DNA from: Hyphomicrobiales bacterium
GTDB lineage: Bacteria; Pseudomonadota; Alphaproteobacteria; Rhizobiales; Methyloligellaceae
Direction: 5' to 3'
NCBI GenBank assembly: GCA_021775595.1
Contig: JAJFHN010000010.1
Coordinates: forward strand, 95,996 to 159,995
DNA length: 64,000 nucleotides
Positions 56,726 to 64,000 of the stretch are shown piece by piece (positions within the stretch are counted from its first letter, which is position 1; the number at the start of each line of letters is the position of its first letter). The position numbers and the translations under genes are program-made. The notes under the pieces were generated by a model that saw nothing but the letters and a program-made list of their open reading frames with translations, was not told the DNA's origin and did not search any database.

Positions 56726-58054
56726 ATGAAGTCTCTCAACATTGCGGTGGTCGGATCTGGAGTGGCGGGCTTGGCGGCTTCCTGGCTGTTGGCTTCGCTG
56801 CATCGCGTCACCCTTTACGAACAAGCTTCTTATCTGGGCGGGCACGCCAACACGGTTGATGTCGAGACACCGGAGGGACCCACACCCGTCGATACCGGTT
56901 TCATCGTCTACAACGAACAGAACTATCCTAACCTGACGGCGCTGTTTGAAACTTTGGGTGTTCCGACGCAGCCAACCGAAATGAGTTTCAGCCTATCGGC
57001 AAATGGCGGCGCTTACGAATATGCCGGCGCCGGATTCAATGGCTTCTTCGGCCAGCGGAGCAATCTGCTCAGGCCTCGACATTGGCGACTTCTGCGCGAA
57101 ATATCGCTTTTTTTTGCGACAGCCGAGCAACGAATTTCAACCTATTCGGACGATACGAGCCTGGGCGATTATCTCACCCAAGAGGGCTATTCCGCAGGAT
57201 TTATCGAGAATCACATTGTTCCGATGGGCGCAGCCATCTGGTCTACCTCGATGTCAGACATGCTGGATTTTCCCGCACGCAGTTTTATCAATTTCTACGC
57301 CAATCACGGCATGCTGCAGTTTCGCGAACGACCCGCTTGGCGCAACGTCACAGGCGGAAGCCGGAATTATGTGGCGCTCCTGCAGGCTGACGGCGGCTTC
57401 GAAGTGCAGAGATCGAACCGTATCCGCAGCGTGGTTCGGCGCGACCGCTATGTTTATCTGGAAGACGAGCAGGGGGCGGTTCGCCCATTCGACCACGTCG
57501 TGATTGCCACTCATGCGGACCAGGCGCTCGTACTCCTCGATGAGCCCAGGCCGCTTGAGCAAACGCACTTAGGCAGTTTTACCTATCAGACAAATCGAGC
57601 CGTTCTGCACCGCGATCGACGATGGATGCCAAAGCGCAGGCAGCTTTGGTCGAGTTGGAATTATCTAAAGAAAACCGGCGGAGTTGAGGGCGACCTGTGC
57701 GTCACCTATTGGATGAACAGATTGCAGAATTTGCAAACGGCAACCAATTTGTTTCTCACACTGAACCCAACTGCGCCAATCCACCCCAAGGCTGTCGAGG
57801 CTGTATTCACATACAAGCACCCGGTCTTTGAAGCCGCAGCGCACAAAGCACAAAAGGAATTGTGGGCCCTCCAAGGCGCTCAGCGAACGTGGTTCTGCGG
57901 AAGTTATTTCGGCTCGGGCTTTCATGAAGACGGCGCTCAAAGCGGGCTTGCCGTCGCCGAGCAGCTGGGCGGCATAAGGCGGCCTTGGCGGGTCGAGAAC
58001 GAGTCGGGACGGATCCCTCTTCCCAATATTTCCCGCGCCGAGGCGGCCGAATGA
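56726..58054 (+). CDS. FAD-dependent oxidoreductase (COG2907-type amine-oxidase fold)
   Basis: Protein of about 442 residues with an N-terminal FAD-binding motif NIAVVGSGVAGLAASWLL (with the second-strand LYEQASYLGGHANTV), then VDTGFIVYNEQNYPNLTALF, typical of the COG2907 group, and a C-terminal FCGSYFGSGFHEDGAQSG where the flavin is closed over. This family regularly sits with DUF1365 and a cyclopropane-synthase-like gene, as here, in sigma-factor-controlled lipid operons; one proposed role is a fatty-acid desaturase or oxidase step in furan fatty acid synthesis. The ATG at 56726 lies downstream of the predicted transcript start. Overlaps DUF1365 by four bases. Confidence 0.92.
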   Translation: MKSLNIAVVGSGVAGLAASWLLASLHRVTLYEQASYLGGHANTVDVETPEGPTPVDTGFIVYNEQNYPNLTALFETLGVPTQPTEMSFSLSANGGAYEYAGAGFNGFFGQRSNLLRPRHWRLLREISLFFATAEQRISTYSDDTSLGDYLTQEGYSAGFIENHIVPMGAAIWSTSMSDMLDFPARSFINFYANHGMLQFRERPAWRNVTGGSRNYVALLQADGGFEVQRSNRIRSVVRRDRYVYLEDEQGAVRPFDHVVIATHADQALVLLDEPRPLEQTHLGSFTYQTNRAVLHRDRRWMPKRRQLWSSWNYLKKTGGVEGDLCVTYWMNRLQNLQTATNLFLTLNPTAPIHPKAVEAVFTYKHPVFEAAAHKAQKELWALQGAQRTWFCGSYFGSGFHEDGAQSGLAVAEQLGGIRRPWRVENESGRIPLPNISRAEAAE

Positions 58055-58830
58055 AGCACGTGTGCGAATGCATTTACATGGGAACCGTCGTTCACAAGCG
58101 GCTGGTGCCCTGCGAGCACGTCCTGCGTTACTCGGTGTTCTCATGCCTGTTTGATTGCGCGCGGCTCGAGGAGCTCGATGCCCGGCTGCGGCTCTTTTCC
58201 TATAACCGGTTCAACTTGTTTTCGCTGTATGACGGTGACCATACGCAAGGCGAGAGTCTCTGGACGTATTTGCAAAACATTGCAGGCGTGAGCGGGCGAG
58301 ACATCAGCCGGTTCATGATGCTCTGCTATCCCCGCGTGCTTGGCTACGCCTTCAATCCTGTCACCGTCTATTTTGGCCTAGGTCCCGACGATCAGGTGCG
58401 CCTGATCATTTATGAGGTCCGAAACACGTTCGGTCAGCGCCAGACATATGTCTTGCCCGCCGAGCCAGACGCGCAGGGATTGGTGAACCAAGAATGCCGC
58501 AAGCGCCTTTATGTCTCGCCATTCAACGGTGTTGATGGGCGCTACAGCTTTCACGTCTCGTCGCTTAAAGACACCCTGACCGTGGGTGTCGCCCTGAAAC
58601 GCGGGAAAAATCCAGTGCTGAAGGCGCACTTCCACGGGACGCGACGAAGGCTGAGCGACGTTGCCTTGCTGGCCGGACTGTCGCGCACCGGCTGGCTGAC
58701 CTTGAAGGTGATCGCGGGGATTCATTTCGAGGCGCTAAAGCTCTGGCTGAAGGGGATGCGCGTGGTGCCGCGTCCTGCCGCACCGGCGGTACCTATCGCC
58801 TATATCAGCTCGCCAAAAGAAAACCGGTAA
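58051..58830 (+). CDS. DUF1365 domain-containing protein
   Basis: Protein of 259 residues. YMGTVVHKRLVPCEHVLRYS with its His and Arg, LFSYNRFNLFSLYDGDH, LCYPRVLGYAFNPVTVYFG and EVRNTFGQRQTYVLP are the DUF1365 blocks; KRLYVSPFNGVDGRYSFHVS follows. The family is found almost only beside COG2907 and cyclopropane-synthase-like genes. It overlaps the FAD gene's stop and is followed by the methyltransferase gene after four bases, so all three are co-translated. Role unknown, probably in fatty acid modification of membrane lipids. Confidence 0.92.
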   Translation: MKHVCECIYMGTVVHKRLVPCEHVLRYSVFSCLFDCARLEELDARLRLFSYNRFNLFSLYDGDHTQGESLWTYLQNIAGVSGRDISRFMMLCYPRVLGYAFNPVTVYFGLGPDDQVRLIIYEVRNTFGQRQTYVLPAEPDAQGLVNQECRKRLYVSPFNGVDGRYSFHVSSLKDTLTVGVALKRGKNPVLKAHFHGTRRRLSDVALLAGLSRTGWLTLKVIAGIHFEALKLWLKGMRVVPRPAAPAVPIAYISSPKENR

Positions 58831-58834
58831 CTCG

Positions 58835-60085
58835 ATGGTTCAGGAATTTACGGCGAGGGGTTTGCGCCGACAGGACATTGCAACGCGCGTTTTAACGCCG
58901 CACGTTCTCCGCGGTGCTCGGAGGTTACTGCGTTGGGAGCCAAAGGGCTCTGTTCTGGTAGAGCTGCCCAACAGTGAGACGATCCGTTTCGGCCGCGCCT
59001 CAAGCGCCGGCGAGCCGTTGCTCAAATTGCGCAACTACGGTGTTCTCGGCAAGGCCTTGAGGCGAGGCGCCATCGGTTTCGCCGACGCTTATATCGACGG
59101 CGATATTGACTGCTCGGACCTCGTTGCCCTGTTCCGATTCTTCATGCGAAATCGCAAGGATTTCGATGATACGGGACGCAACCTATTCAAGGTTCGGTTC
59201 ACCGATCGCATTGCCCACTTAATGCGGCGCAATTCACGCCGGGGCGCCCGCCGGAATATTTCGGAGCATTATGACCTCGGCAACGATTTCTACCGGCCGT
59301 GGCTCGATCCGGAGATGGTCTATTCGAGCGGACTATTTGTGCGCGGCGCAAAGACGCTTGAAGAAGCCCAGCATGCCAAGCTCAATTTGATTTTCGAGAT
59401 GCTTGAACTATCGGGCGGCGAACGCATTCTCGAGTTGGGCTGCGGCTGGGGCGCATTCGCCAGGGCGGCGGCGCGTGCGTACGGTGCAAGGGTTACGGGC
59501 ATTACTTTGTCGGACGAGCAATTGGCGCATGCGCGCGGCCACGCCGCGCGCGAAAATCTCGCGCCGCTGTGCGACTTCCGCTTGCAGGATTACAGGGACG
59601 TCGATGGACAGTTCGACCACATAGCCTCAATCGAAATGATCGAGGCGGTGGGTGAAGAACACTGGCCACGGTATTTTCAAATTCTGAATGATAAATTGAA
59701 GCCTGGCGGGACGGCAGTAATCCAGTCGATTACGATCGACGAGTCGCGCTTTCAGTCCTACAGACGAAAAGCAGATTTCATACAGCGCTATATTTTTCCA
59801 GGTGGCATGCTGCCGACCGCGACCACGATGGTGCACCATGCCGGTCAGGCGGGACTGAGACTCGATCGCGTTGAACGATTTGGCCCATGCTACGCGCGCA
59901 CTCTCCGGGAATGGCGCAGACGTTTCGAGGCGGCTTGGCCTGGCATTGCCGAACTTGGTTTCGACGAACGCTTCCGCCGCAAATGGCACTACTATTTGAC
60001 CTATTGTGAAGCGGGTTTCCTCGATGGAATGGTCGATGTCGGCGTCTATCGGTTTCGTAAGGACGCTATTGCGGGCGCTTTGTGA
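58835..60085 (+). CDS. cyclopropane-fatty-acyl-phospholipid synthase-like methyltransferase
   Basis: SAM-dependent enzyme of 416 residues that methylates double bonds of membrane phospholipid acyl chains. The SAM-binding site is ILELGCGWGAFARAAARAYG, preceded by ISEHYDLGNDFYRPWLDPEM with MVYSSG, and followed by GITLSDEQLAHA, SIEMIEAVGEEHWPRYF and SFQSYRRKADFIQRYIFPGG; about 120 N-terminal residues precede. Relatives in sigma-factor operons of this kind act in furan fatty acid formation rather than in cyclopropane synthesis, so the product is open. Third gene of the operon; its 3' end overlaps the convergent SDR gene by 20 bases. Confidence 0.93.
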   Translation: MVQEFTARGLRRQDIATRVLTPHVLRGARRLLRWEPKGSVLVELPNSETIRFGRASSAGEPLLKLRNYGVLGKALRRGAIGFADAYIDGDIDCSDLVALFRFFMRNRKDFDDTGRNLFKVRFTDRIAHLMRRNSRRGARRNISEHYDLGNDFYRPWLDPEMVYSSGLFVRGAKTLEEAQHAKLNLIFEMLELSGGERILELGCGWGAFARAAARAYGARVTGITLSDEQLAHARGHAARENLAPLCDFRLQDYRDVDGQFDHIASIEMIEAVGEEHWPRYFQILNDKLKPGGTAVIQSITIDESRFQSYRRKADFIQRYIFPGGMLPTATTMVHHAGQAGLRLDRVERFGPCYARTLREWRRRFEAAWPGIAELGFDERFRRKWHYYLTYCEAGFLDGMVDVGVYRFRKDAIAGAL

Positions 60086-60839
60086 TGAATGTTCGGACCA
60101 CCCAGAAATAGAGTTCATTGGGCAATAGGCGCAGCAATTTCATCGCAATTCCGAAGCCGCTGGGGAAGACGATCTCGTATGCGCGTCGCTCGAGCCCAGT
60201 CAACAGGCTGCGGGCTGCTTGGGAAGCGGGAATGATACCGGGCATCGGAAATGGATTGTCACGGGTCATTGACGTGTCGACGAAACCTGGATTGACGAGC
60301 GAAATGACGATGCCGTGGGGCGTGAGCTCGGATCTAAGGGTTTCGCACAAATTGATGAGCGCTGCCTTGGTCGGTCCGTAAGCAATGGAGCGAGGCAGGC
60401 CCCGGTAGCCGGCCACTGACGCGACAATTGCGATGTGACCGCGACCGCGGGCCACCATACCCGGCAGCAATGCAGCAAGGGCATTCATCACGCCCATATA
60501 GTTGACTTCGATGCCATCACGCACGCCGTCCAAATCGAGATCGATGGCGTCCATCAACTGCCAGGTGCCGGCATTCAGCACCGCAAGATCAATTATCGAG
60601 CCAGTGGCAAGCTCTATCTCGCTGACGCAGGCTGCTACGGCTTCGGGATCGGTGACATCCACGGGGTATGCCACGAGGGTCTCCGAATTCGCTGCAATTT
60701 TTTCAAGCGTGTCTTTCGAGCGCGCCGAGACGGCGACATGGGACACCTGACCGTCGAGCAATCGCGCCAATTCAAGGCCGATACCCGAGCTCGCGCCCGT
60801 TATCCAGACGGTTCTCCAGCCCTCCGGAGCGCTGGCCAT
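60066..60839 (-). CDS. SDR family oxidoreductase
   Basis: Protein of 257 residues. NAD(P) motif TGASSGIGLELARLL, the N-A-G motif in LAVLNAGTWQL, the catalytic serine in IVASVAGYRGLPRSIA and the Tyr-x-x-x-Lys in YGPTKAALINL are all present; VNPGFVDTSMT is the usual post-active-site turn. A hydrophobic C-terminus (ELYFWVVRTFI) may bind membrane. It follows chrR by five bases, forming a sigma-ChrR-SDR operon, and converges with the methyltransferase gene (20 bases of 3' overlap). Its likely role is in the same lipid response. Start ATG at 60839. Confidence 0.93.
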   Translation of the reverse strand: MASAPEGWRTVWITGASSGIGLELARLLDGQVSHVAVSARSKDTLEKIAANSETLVAYPVDVTDPEAVAACVSEIELATGSIIDLAVLNAGTWQLMDAIDLDLDGVRDGIEVNYMGVMNALAALLPGMVARGRGHIAIVASVAGYRGLPRSIAYGPTKAALINLCETLRSELTPHGIVISLVNPGFVDTSMTRDNPFPMPGIIPASQAARSLLTGLERRAYEIVFPSGFGIAMKLLRLLPNELYFWVVRTFITKRPQ

Positions 60840-60844
60840 TGGAA

Positions 60845-61516
60845 TCAAATTCCGACGATGGGCTGCAGCAACCGGCTGAAGAATCCCTTGAACCGAGTCG
60901 GGGCTTCCGTCGCGACGATGCAAATGCACGCCGCGCCCTGCTCGACCTTGGGCTGATGTTCGATATGCTCATCGAGGTCCGCCACATCACCTGGCCCAAA
61001 TCGCCCCAATTCATCGCGGTAAGCGCCCGAGAGAACCACGGCTATTTCCGCACCGCCGTGGCCATGCTCGGGAGCAGCCCGGCCCGGCGCGATATTCAGC
61101 ATGTAAAGCGACGATGATGTTGCCGACGAGATGTTGATGGCGTGTTTGCGCACGCCTGGTGCAACGCGGGTCCAGGGTATGTCCTTCAGCGATGGGCCAA
61201 CGAAGCGCCGCAATGGCGCCGGTACGTCGCTGGAACCGTCAGCTCCATGTCTTGCTTCGGCGCTGTCGGCGAATTGGCCAGCGCCATCGTCGTCGATCCG
61301 CTGCATCAACCGATCGAAGCTGCCCGCTGACAATTCCGCTTTGTCGCCAACCTCAAGAAACCGTCCACCGACTTCTTCGCCAGCACGTGCCGCACGCCGA
61401 CACTCACTGCACATCGCGAGATGCGTCGCCACAACGACCGAAAAGGCTTCGTCGAGATCGCCACTCGCATAGCGCAACAGCGTTGCGCCATCCAGATGAT
61501 GATGAAGAACAGTCAC
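60845..61516 (-). CDS. chrR: ChrR-type zinc anti-sigma factor with cupin domain
   Basis: Protein of 223 residues. The N-terminal anti-sigma domain has the zinc motif His32-x3-Cys36-x2-Cys39 (THLAMCSECRRA) and an upstream His in HHHLDG; the C-terminal cupin domain has PEHGHGGAEIAVVLSGAY and EHIEHQP, its metal ligands. In Rhodobacter ChrR holds the sigma factor until singlet oxygen triggers its loss. It overlaps the sigma-factor stop by four bases, the standard gene pairing. The SDR gene follows directly. Confidence 0.95.
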   Translation of the reverse strand: MTVLHHHLDGATLLRYASGDLDEAFSVVVATHLAMCSECRRAARAGEEVGGRFLEVGDKAELSAGSFDRLMQRIDDDGAGQFADSAEARHGADGSSDVPAPLRRFVGPSLKDIPWTRVAPGVRKHAINISSATSSSLYMLNIAPGRAAPEHGHGGAEIAVVLSGAYRDELGRFGPGDVADLDEHIEHQPKVEQGAACICIVATEAPTRFKGFFSRLLQPIVGI

Positions 61517-62112
61517 TGCAATTCCTCCAAATTCAACCTCAGTTTGCCATATGCCAATCGCATTCGAGATTTGACGGTGCCGAGGGGCAACTCCAGTTTT
61601 TCGGCAATCCGGCTTTGCGGCATATCGTGAATGAAAGCCAATTCCACGATTTTCCGCTGGGTGGCCGGGAGCTGCTTCAGGGCCTGGGCGACATGCTCAG
61701 CCGTTTGGTTGCCCATGACCGCATTCTCCCCATCTATCTCTGCCGATTCCAGCTTGAGGGCCTCGATGTCCTCATAGGCGTACGGGGACTGTTTGCGCAG
61801 GCGGTCGATCCGTAAATTCCGGGCGATGGTGAAGACCCAAGTGCTGACCGATCCCTTGGCCGGCGCATATAGAGCCGCCTTACGCCAGATCGTGAGCATG
61901 ACTTCCTGAGTGAGGTCTTCGGCGGCGTGAACGTCAGCGCCGCCCTTCATCATCATGCCTTTGAGGCGCGGCCCAAAAAACACGAAGAGTTCCTCAAAGG
62001 CCGACCGATCGCCCACTTTGGCGATGCGTCCAAGGAGCGCTGCATGCTGGCAGCGTCGGACGCTCAACTCGAACTCATTGGCTGGCTGTTTCAAGTGTGC
62101 TGCCGATCGCAT
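61513..62112 (-). CDS. rpoE: ECF sigma factor RpoE, ChrR-partnered
   Basis: Sigma factor of about 199 residues. Region 2 is AEDLTQEVMLTIWRKAALY and VSTWVFTIARNLRIDRLRKQ, region 4 is LPATQRKIVELAFIHDMPQS and IAEKLELPLGTVKSRMRLAY. A promoter of its own type, TGATCC-N15-TCGTAT, lies upstream at 62140-62166, so the sigma factor is autoregulated; the predicted transcript begins near 62133, which rules out starts further upstream. ATG at 62112 has AAGG seven bases before it; ATG at 62118 is the alternative. In Rhodobacter this sigma factor responds to singlet oxygen. Confidence 0.95.
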   Translation of the reverse strand: MRSAAHLKQPANEFELSVRRCQHAALLGRIAKVGDRSAFEELFVFFGPRLKGMMMKGGADVHAAEDLTQEVMLTIWRKAALYAPAKGSVSTWVFTIARNLRIDRLRKQSPYAYEDIEALKLESAEIDGENAVMGNQTAEHVAQALKQLPATQRKIVELAFIHDMPQSRIAEKLELPLGTVKSRMRLAYGKLRLNLEELQ

Positions 62113-62139
62113 GGGCATCCTTTGGCCTAAGAACGATAA

Positions 62140-62166
62140 ATACGACACAAACGACCAATTGGATCA
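62140..62166 (-). promoter_or_regulatory. RpoE/ECF-type autoregulatory promoter of the sigma factor operon
   Basis: On the minus strand TGATCC (62166-62161), 15 bases, TCGTAT (62145-62140). The -35 is identical to the other three sites and the -10 differs in one base. It lies upstream of the sigma gene ATG by about 28 bases. Confidence 0.85.
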
Positions 62167-62287
62167 CTGCAAGGCGCCTTTGGGATCAAAATTTCCGAAA
62201 ATGGCGGCGAATGTATGCCGGGCAATCCTCTTGCCGAGCAACGCGGTCTCCAAATCATCTTTTGAAACGCTATCGATACCGGTCCAG

Positions 62288-62314
62288 TGATCCGTCTGGT
62301 CGACGTGGACGTAT
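62288..62314 (+). promoter_or_regulatory. RpoE/ECF-type promoter of the fasciclin gene
   Basis: TGATCC (62288-62293), 15 bases, ACGTAT (62309-62314). It faces away from the sigma factor promoter and lies 36 bases before the fasciclin ATG at 62350. Confidence 0.85.
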
Positions 62315-62349
62315 CAGTCACATCGTCAACGTTAAGTCAGGAGCCTTCC

Positions 62350-62844
62350 ATGCGTTTTATTCGCCATCTAATTGTTGTCTTGCTGCTTGTCGCGCCAGTG
62401 TCGCTCGCTCATGCAGGAAGTCAAAATACGGCCTCAAAAGATATTGTCGACACCGCAGTCGGCGCCGGTCAGTTCAATACACTTGTCGCTGCCGTGACAG
62501 CGGCCGGGCTGGCTGAAACGCTTAAGGGTCCGGGGCCGTTTACGGTGTTCGCGCCAAACGACGCCGCCTTCGCCAAGCTGCCGAAGGGAACGGTTGAAGA
62601 TCTGCTCAAGCCGCAGAACAAAGAAAAACTGATCGGGATCCTCACCTATCATGTCGTCCCCGGCAAAGTCATGTCGAGTGATATCGCTGGCAAGAAGGCC
62701 GAAGTGAAGACGGTGCAAGGAAGCGATGTTTCGGTTGATGCGACCTCAGGCGTCAAAGTCGACAATGCCACAGTGGTTACCGCCGATGTGGTCGCGTCAA
62801 ATGGCGTCATCCACGTGATCGACACGGTCATCCTCCCCAACTAG
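62350..62844 (+). CDS. exported fasciclin (FAS1) domain protein under RpoE-type promoter
   Basis: Protein of 164 residues with a signal peptide (1-23, ending AHA) and one FAS1 domain: [58 protein letters not shown] and the terminal [13 protein letters not shown]. Single-domain FAS1 proteins are secreted or periplasmic adhesion-type proteins of unclear role. CAGGAG lies a few bases before the ATG. The promoter TGATCC-N15-ACGTAT is its only likely start, so it should respond with the sigma regulon. A perfect 12-pair hairpin follows the gene. Confidence 0.93.
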   Translation: MRFIRHLIVVLLLVAPVSLAHAGSQNTASKDIVDTAVGAGQFNTLVAAVTAAGLAETLKGPGPFTVFAPNDAAFAKLPKGTVEDLLKPQNKEKLIGILTYHVVPGKVMSSDIAGKKAEVKTVQGSDVSVDATSGVKVDNATVVTADVVASNGVIHVIDTVILPN

Positions 62845-62868
62845 CAATCTGTTGCCGGTTGTGACCGT

Positions 62869-62904
62869 CTGGCAGCGAGGGAGGCAAATCTTCCTCGCTG
62901 CCAG
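62869..62904 (+). terminator. hairpin after the fasciclin gene
   Basis: CTGGCAGCGAGG (62869-62880) pairs exactly with CCTCGCTGCCAG (62893-62904) over a 12-base loop, 25 bases after the stop. There is no clear T-tract, so it may be a stabilising 3' structure rather than an intrinsic terminator. Confidence 0.6.
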
Positions 62905-63039
62905 TAATCATCAACGACGCAGCATTCAGTCGCTGGGAATGGACCGGAATGCGGCTGGGCTATTCAGCCGGGCTTTGTTTTACAAACGAGCCACAAAAGT
63001 ACGCATCCAAGCGCCAGAGCCTACATGTGTTGGCGTAGA

Positions 63040-63546
63040 CTATATGAGCGGATCATAGGACCATTGGAGAAGAGCTTGACGTTGGCGGCGCCGGCAAAAA
63101 ATGTTCCCAGGCTCGCAATTTGCGCGAATCTGACCGGCGTGTCGTGCGAATGCTCTCCAGCGCTTGATTTGTATGGCGTCGATTTCCGGTATTCGCCGTC
63201 CAAGGTAATATCGGCAGTACCATTGGAACCACCCCCTCGGGTCGGGCCCGTGGATCCAACCCTTTTGTCTCCATATGGGCAGCGACTGGCGGCTTTTGAC
63301 GCCGAAATAGTTCAAAGCAGGATCAGGTTTTTCACTGATCTTGGCATGTTCAAACCATCGCTCTGGCAATTCACCGATACAGTCGTTGCAGTATTTTCCT
63401 TCGAAGACACCCATTTCGAGCATCTGCTTTGGGGAATAAAACGGCCTAAAATCGTCAGGAAAATCTCCACCTACTGGCGCGACAAGCGTGTACTGGTAGC
63501 CTGACTGCATCTTATCGTTAACGTCTACGATGTCTCCAATATGCAT
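63040..63546 (-). CDS. conserved hypothetical protein, 168 residues
   Basis: Soluble-looking protein without signal or membrane segment. The blocks SGYQYTLVAPVG, YSPKQMLEMGVFEGKYCNDC, LPERWFEHAKIS, ALNYFGVKSRQSLPIWRQKG and WFQWYCRYYLGRRIPEIDA are rich in Trp, Tyr and Cys and look strongly conserved, as if from a family shared with some eukaryotic algae and plants, but I cannot name it. Two cysteine pairs and the basic C-terminus (RRRQRQALLQWSYDPLI) are notable. The ATG at 63546 is the only sensible start. Divergent hairpins and repeats lie upstream. Confidence 0.8.
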   Translation of the reverse strand: MHIGDIVDVNDKMQSGYQYTLVAPVGGDFPDDFRPFYSPKQMLEMGVFEGKYCNDCIGELPERWFEHAKISEKPDPALNYFGVKSRQSLPIWRQKGWIHGPDPRGWFQWYCRYYLGRRIPEIDAIQIKRWRAFARHAGQIRANCEPGNIFCRRRQRQALLQWSYDPLI

Positions 63547-63636
63547 GAGTGGGCTTCCATTGGTTCGAGCAATATGGATTGAAAAATAGTTGAGAGCTGC
63601 CCGCGCGAATACATTGAATTTGAGCTGATTGCGGCC

Positions 63637-63795
63637 GTCCGCTTTGGGTCAAGAGCGGACGCTCGGCGCCGCTGACACCTATGTCCGCTCTACACCCGTA
63701 AGCAGACATTAGACTGCGGAATGTCCGCTATGCGCTCCTAAGCTGACATCAAACCGCATAGCCTGGAACGTCTGCTTTTAGCCAAAAGCGGACGT
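63637..63795. repeat. four degenerate inverted repeats of the ATGTCCGCT...AGCNGACAT type
   Basis: Units are at 63637-63660 (GTCCGCT / AGCGGAC), 63681-63709 (ATGTCCGCT / AGCAGACAT), 63721-63749 (ATGTCCGCT / AGCTGACAT) and 63768-63795 (ACGTCTGCTTTT / AAAAGCGGACGT, one mismatch). Each can fold back on itself and the units are spaced about 40-47 bases apart. They lie in the spacer between two minus-strand genes. They look like a chromosomal interspersed repeat element. Confidence 0.7.
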
Positions 63796-63809
63796 ATGCT
63801 GAAATGAGA

Positions 63810-63842
63810 AGGGCGTCCCGCCGTTTCACAGAGGAACGCCCT
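63810..63842 (-). terminator. probable terminator of the gene at the right edge
   Basis: On the minus strand AGGGCGT pairs with ACGCCCT about 43 bases after the stop of the partial gene, followed by TCTCATTTC. Confidence 0.5.
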
Positions 63843-63884
63843 GTCAGGGACAAATTTTCAGAAAATAACGCTGTCAGCCTATCG

Positions 63885-64000
63885 CTACTGGCCCGATCCC
63901 ATCGGCACGGTCACGCGGACACCGGCAGACGCCGTATAGGCGTAACGCTCGCCGATGCGCGTTTCGTCGTCGGGACCCTGTGTAATGACAGCCCCGGCGT
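63885..64000 (-). CDS. 3' end of an unidentified gene (partial)
   Basis: The last 37 codons of a frame that enters from the right edge: it ends ...YTASAGVRVTVPMGSGQ before TAG. The composition, rich in Thr, Val and Gly, would fit an exported protein, but nothing identifies it, and coding status rests only on the open frame and the hairpin that follows. Confidence 0.4.
   Translation of the reverse strand, partial: AGAVITQGPDDETRIGERYAYTASAGVRVTVPMGSGQ

Noticed and set aside
62113..62148. A longer sigma factor starting at 62148
   Set aside because: That ATG overlaps the predicted -10 box, upstream of the expected transcript start.

Overview
The window is about 64 kb of moderately GC-rich DNA, densely packed with ordinary bacterial genes on both strands, with no mobile element, CRISPR array, rRNA or tRNA that I can see. 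Gene content and order point to an alphaproteobacterium, most likely of the Hyphomicrobiales (Rhizobiales): a BA14K-family protein, a MarR / response regulator / kinase triad of the petP-petR type divergent from ilvE, the run SDR-folB-uvrC-pgsA-moaD-moaE, a UbiK-like factor, and an RpoE-ChrR pair.

Layout. 0-10 kb: a partial alpha/beta hydrolase, an RND efflux pump with its adaptor, a flavin-binding PNPOx-like protein, an AraC regulator divergent from a DUF4383 membrane protein with clear operator repeats between them, an aspartate-type aminotransferase and a leucine-dehydrogenase-like enzyme. 10-17 kb: a lipid-linked glycosylation triad (GT87, GT2, GtrA), a sulfotransferase and several small membrane or SRPBCC proteins. 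17-29 kb: uvrB, two metallo-beta-lactamase-fold proteins, SRPBCC and VOC proteins, RlpA, BA14K, a cold shock protein, an M20 peptidase, a TIGR04283-type glycosyltransferase, an RNase T2 and a DUF1176 protein. 28.7-29.3 kb is a gene-free stretch rich in hairpins.

29-46 kb: a sorbosone-dehydrogenase-like PQQ protein, a single-domain TorF-type porin next to a gene that encodes two TorF domains in one chain, a cation antiporter, a FolM-like SDR with folB, uvrC, pgsA, moaD, moaE, ilvE, the MarR / regulator / kinase operon, and DUF4198 divergent from HupE and a protease-like protein that has lost its catalytic triad. 46-55 kb: ArsR-SRPBCC, TetR, proC-YbjN, a UbiK-like factor, and an uncharacterised operon (FMN/Fe-S glutamate-synthase-like, thiamine-diphosphate enzyme, carboxymuconolactone-decarboxylase-like, DUF2938).

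55-63 kb is the most coherent system: an ECF sigma factor with its ChrR anti-sigma factor and an SDR on one strand, converging on an FAD oxidoreductase, DUF1365 and cyclopropane-synthase-like operon, flanked by a divergent DUF2177 gene and a fasciclin gene. Four promoters of the form TGATCC-N15-(G/A/T)CGTA(T/A) precede exactly these four transcription units. I read this as a local singlet-oxygen / membrane-lipid stress regulon of the RpoE-ChrR type, with the fasciclin and DUF2177 genes as members. An exosortase-associated acyltransferase lies beside it. The window ends with a conserved hypothetical gene, a set of short inverted repeats and the 3' end of an unknown gene.
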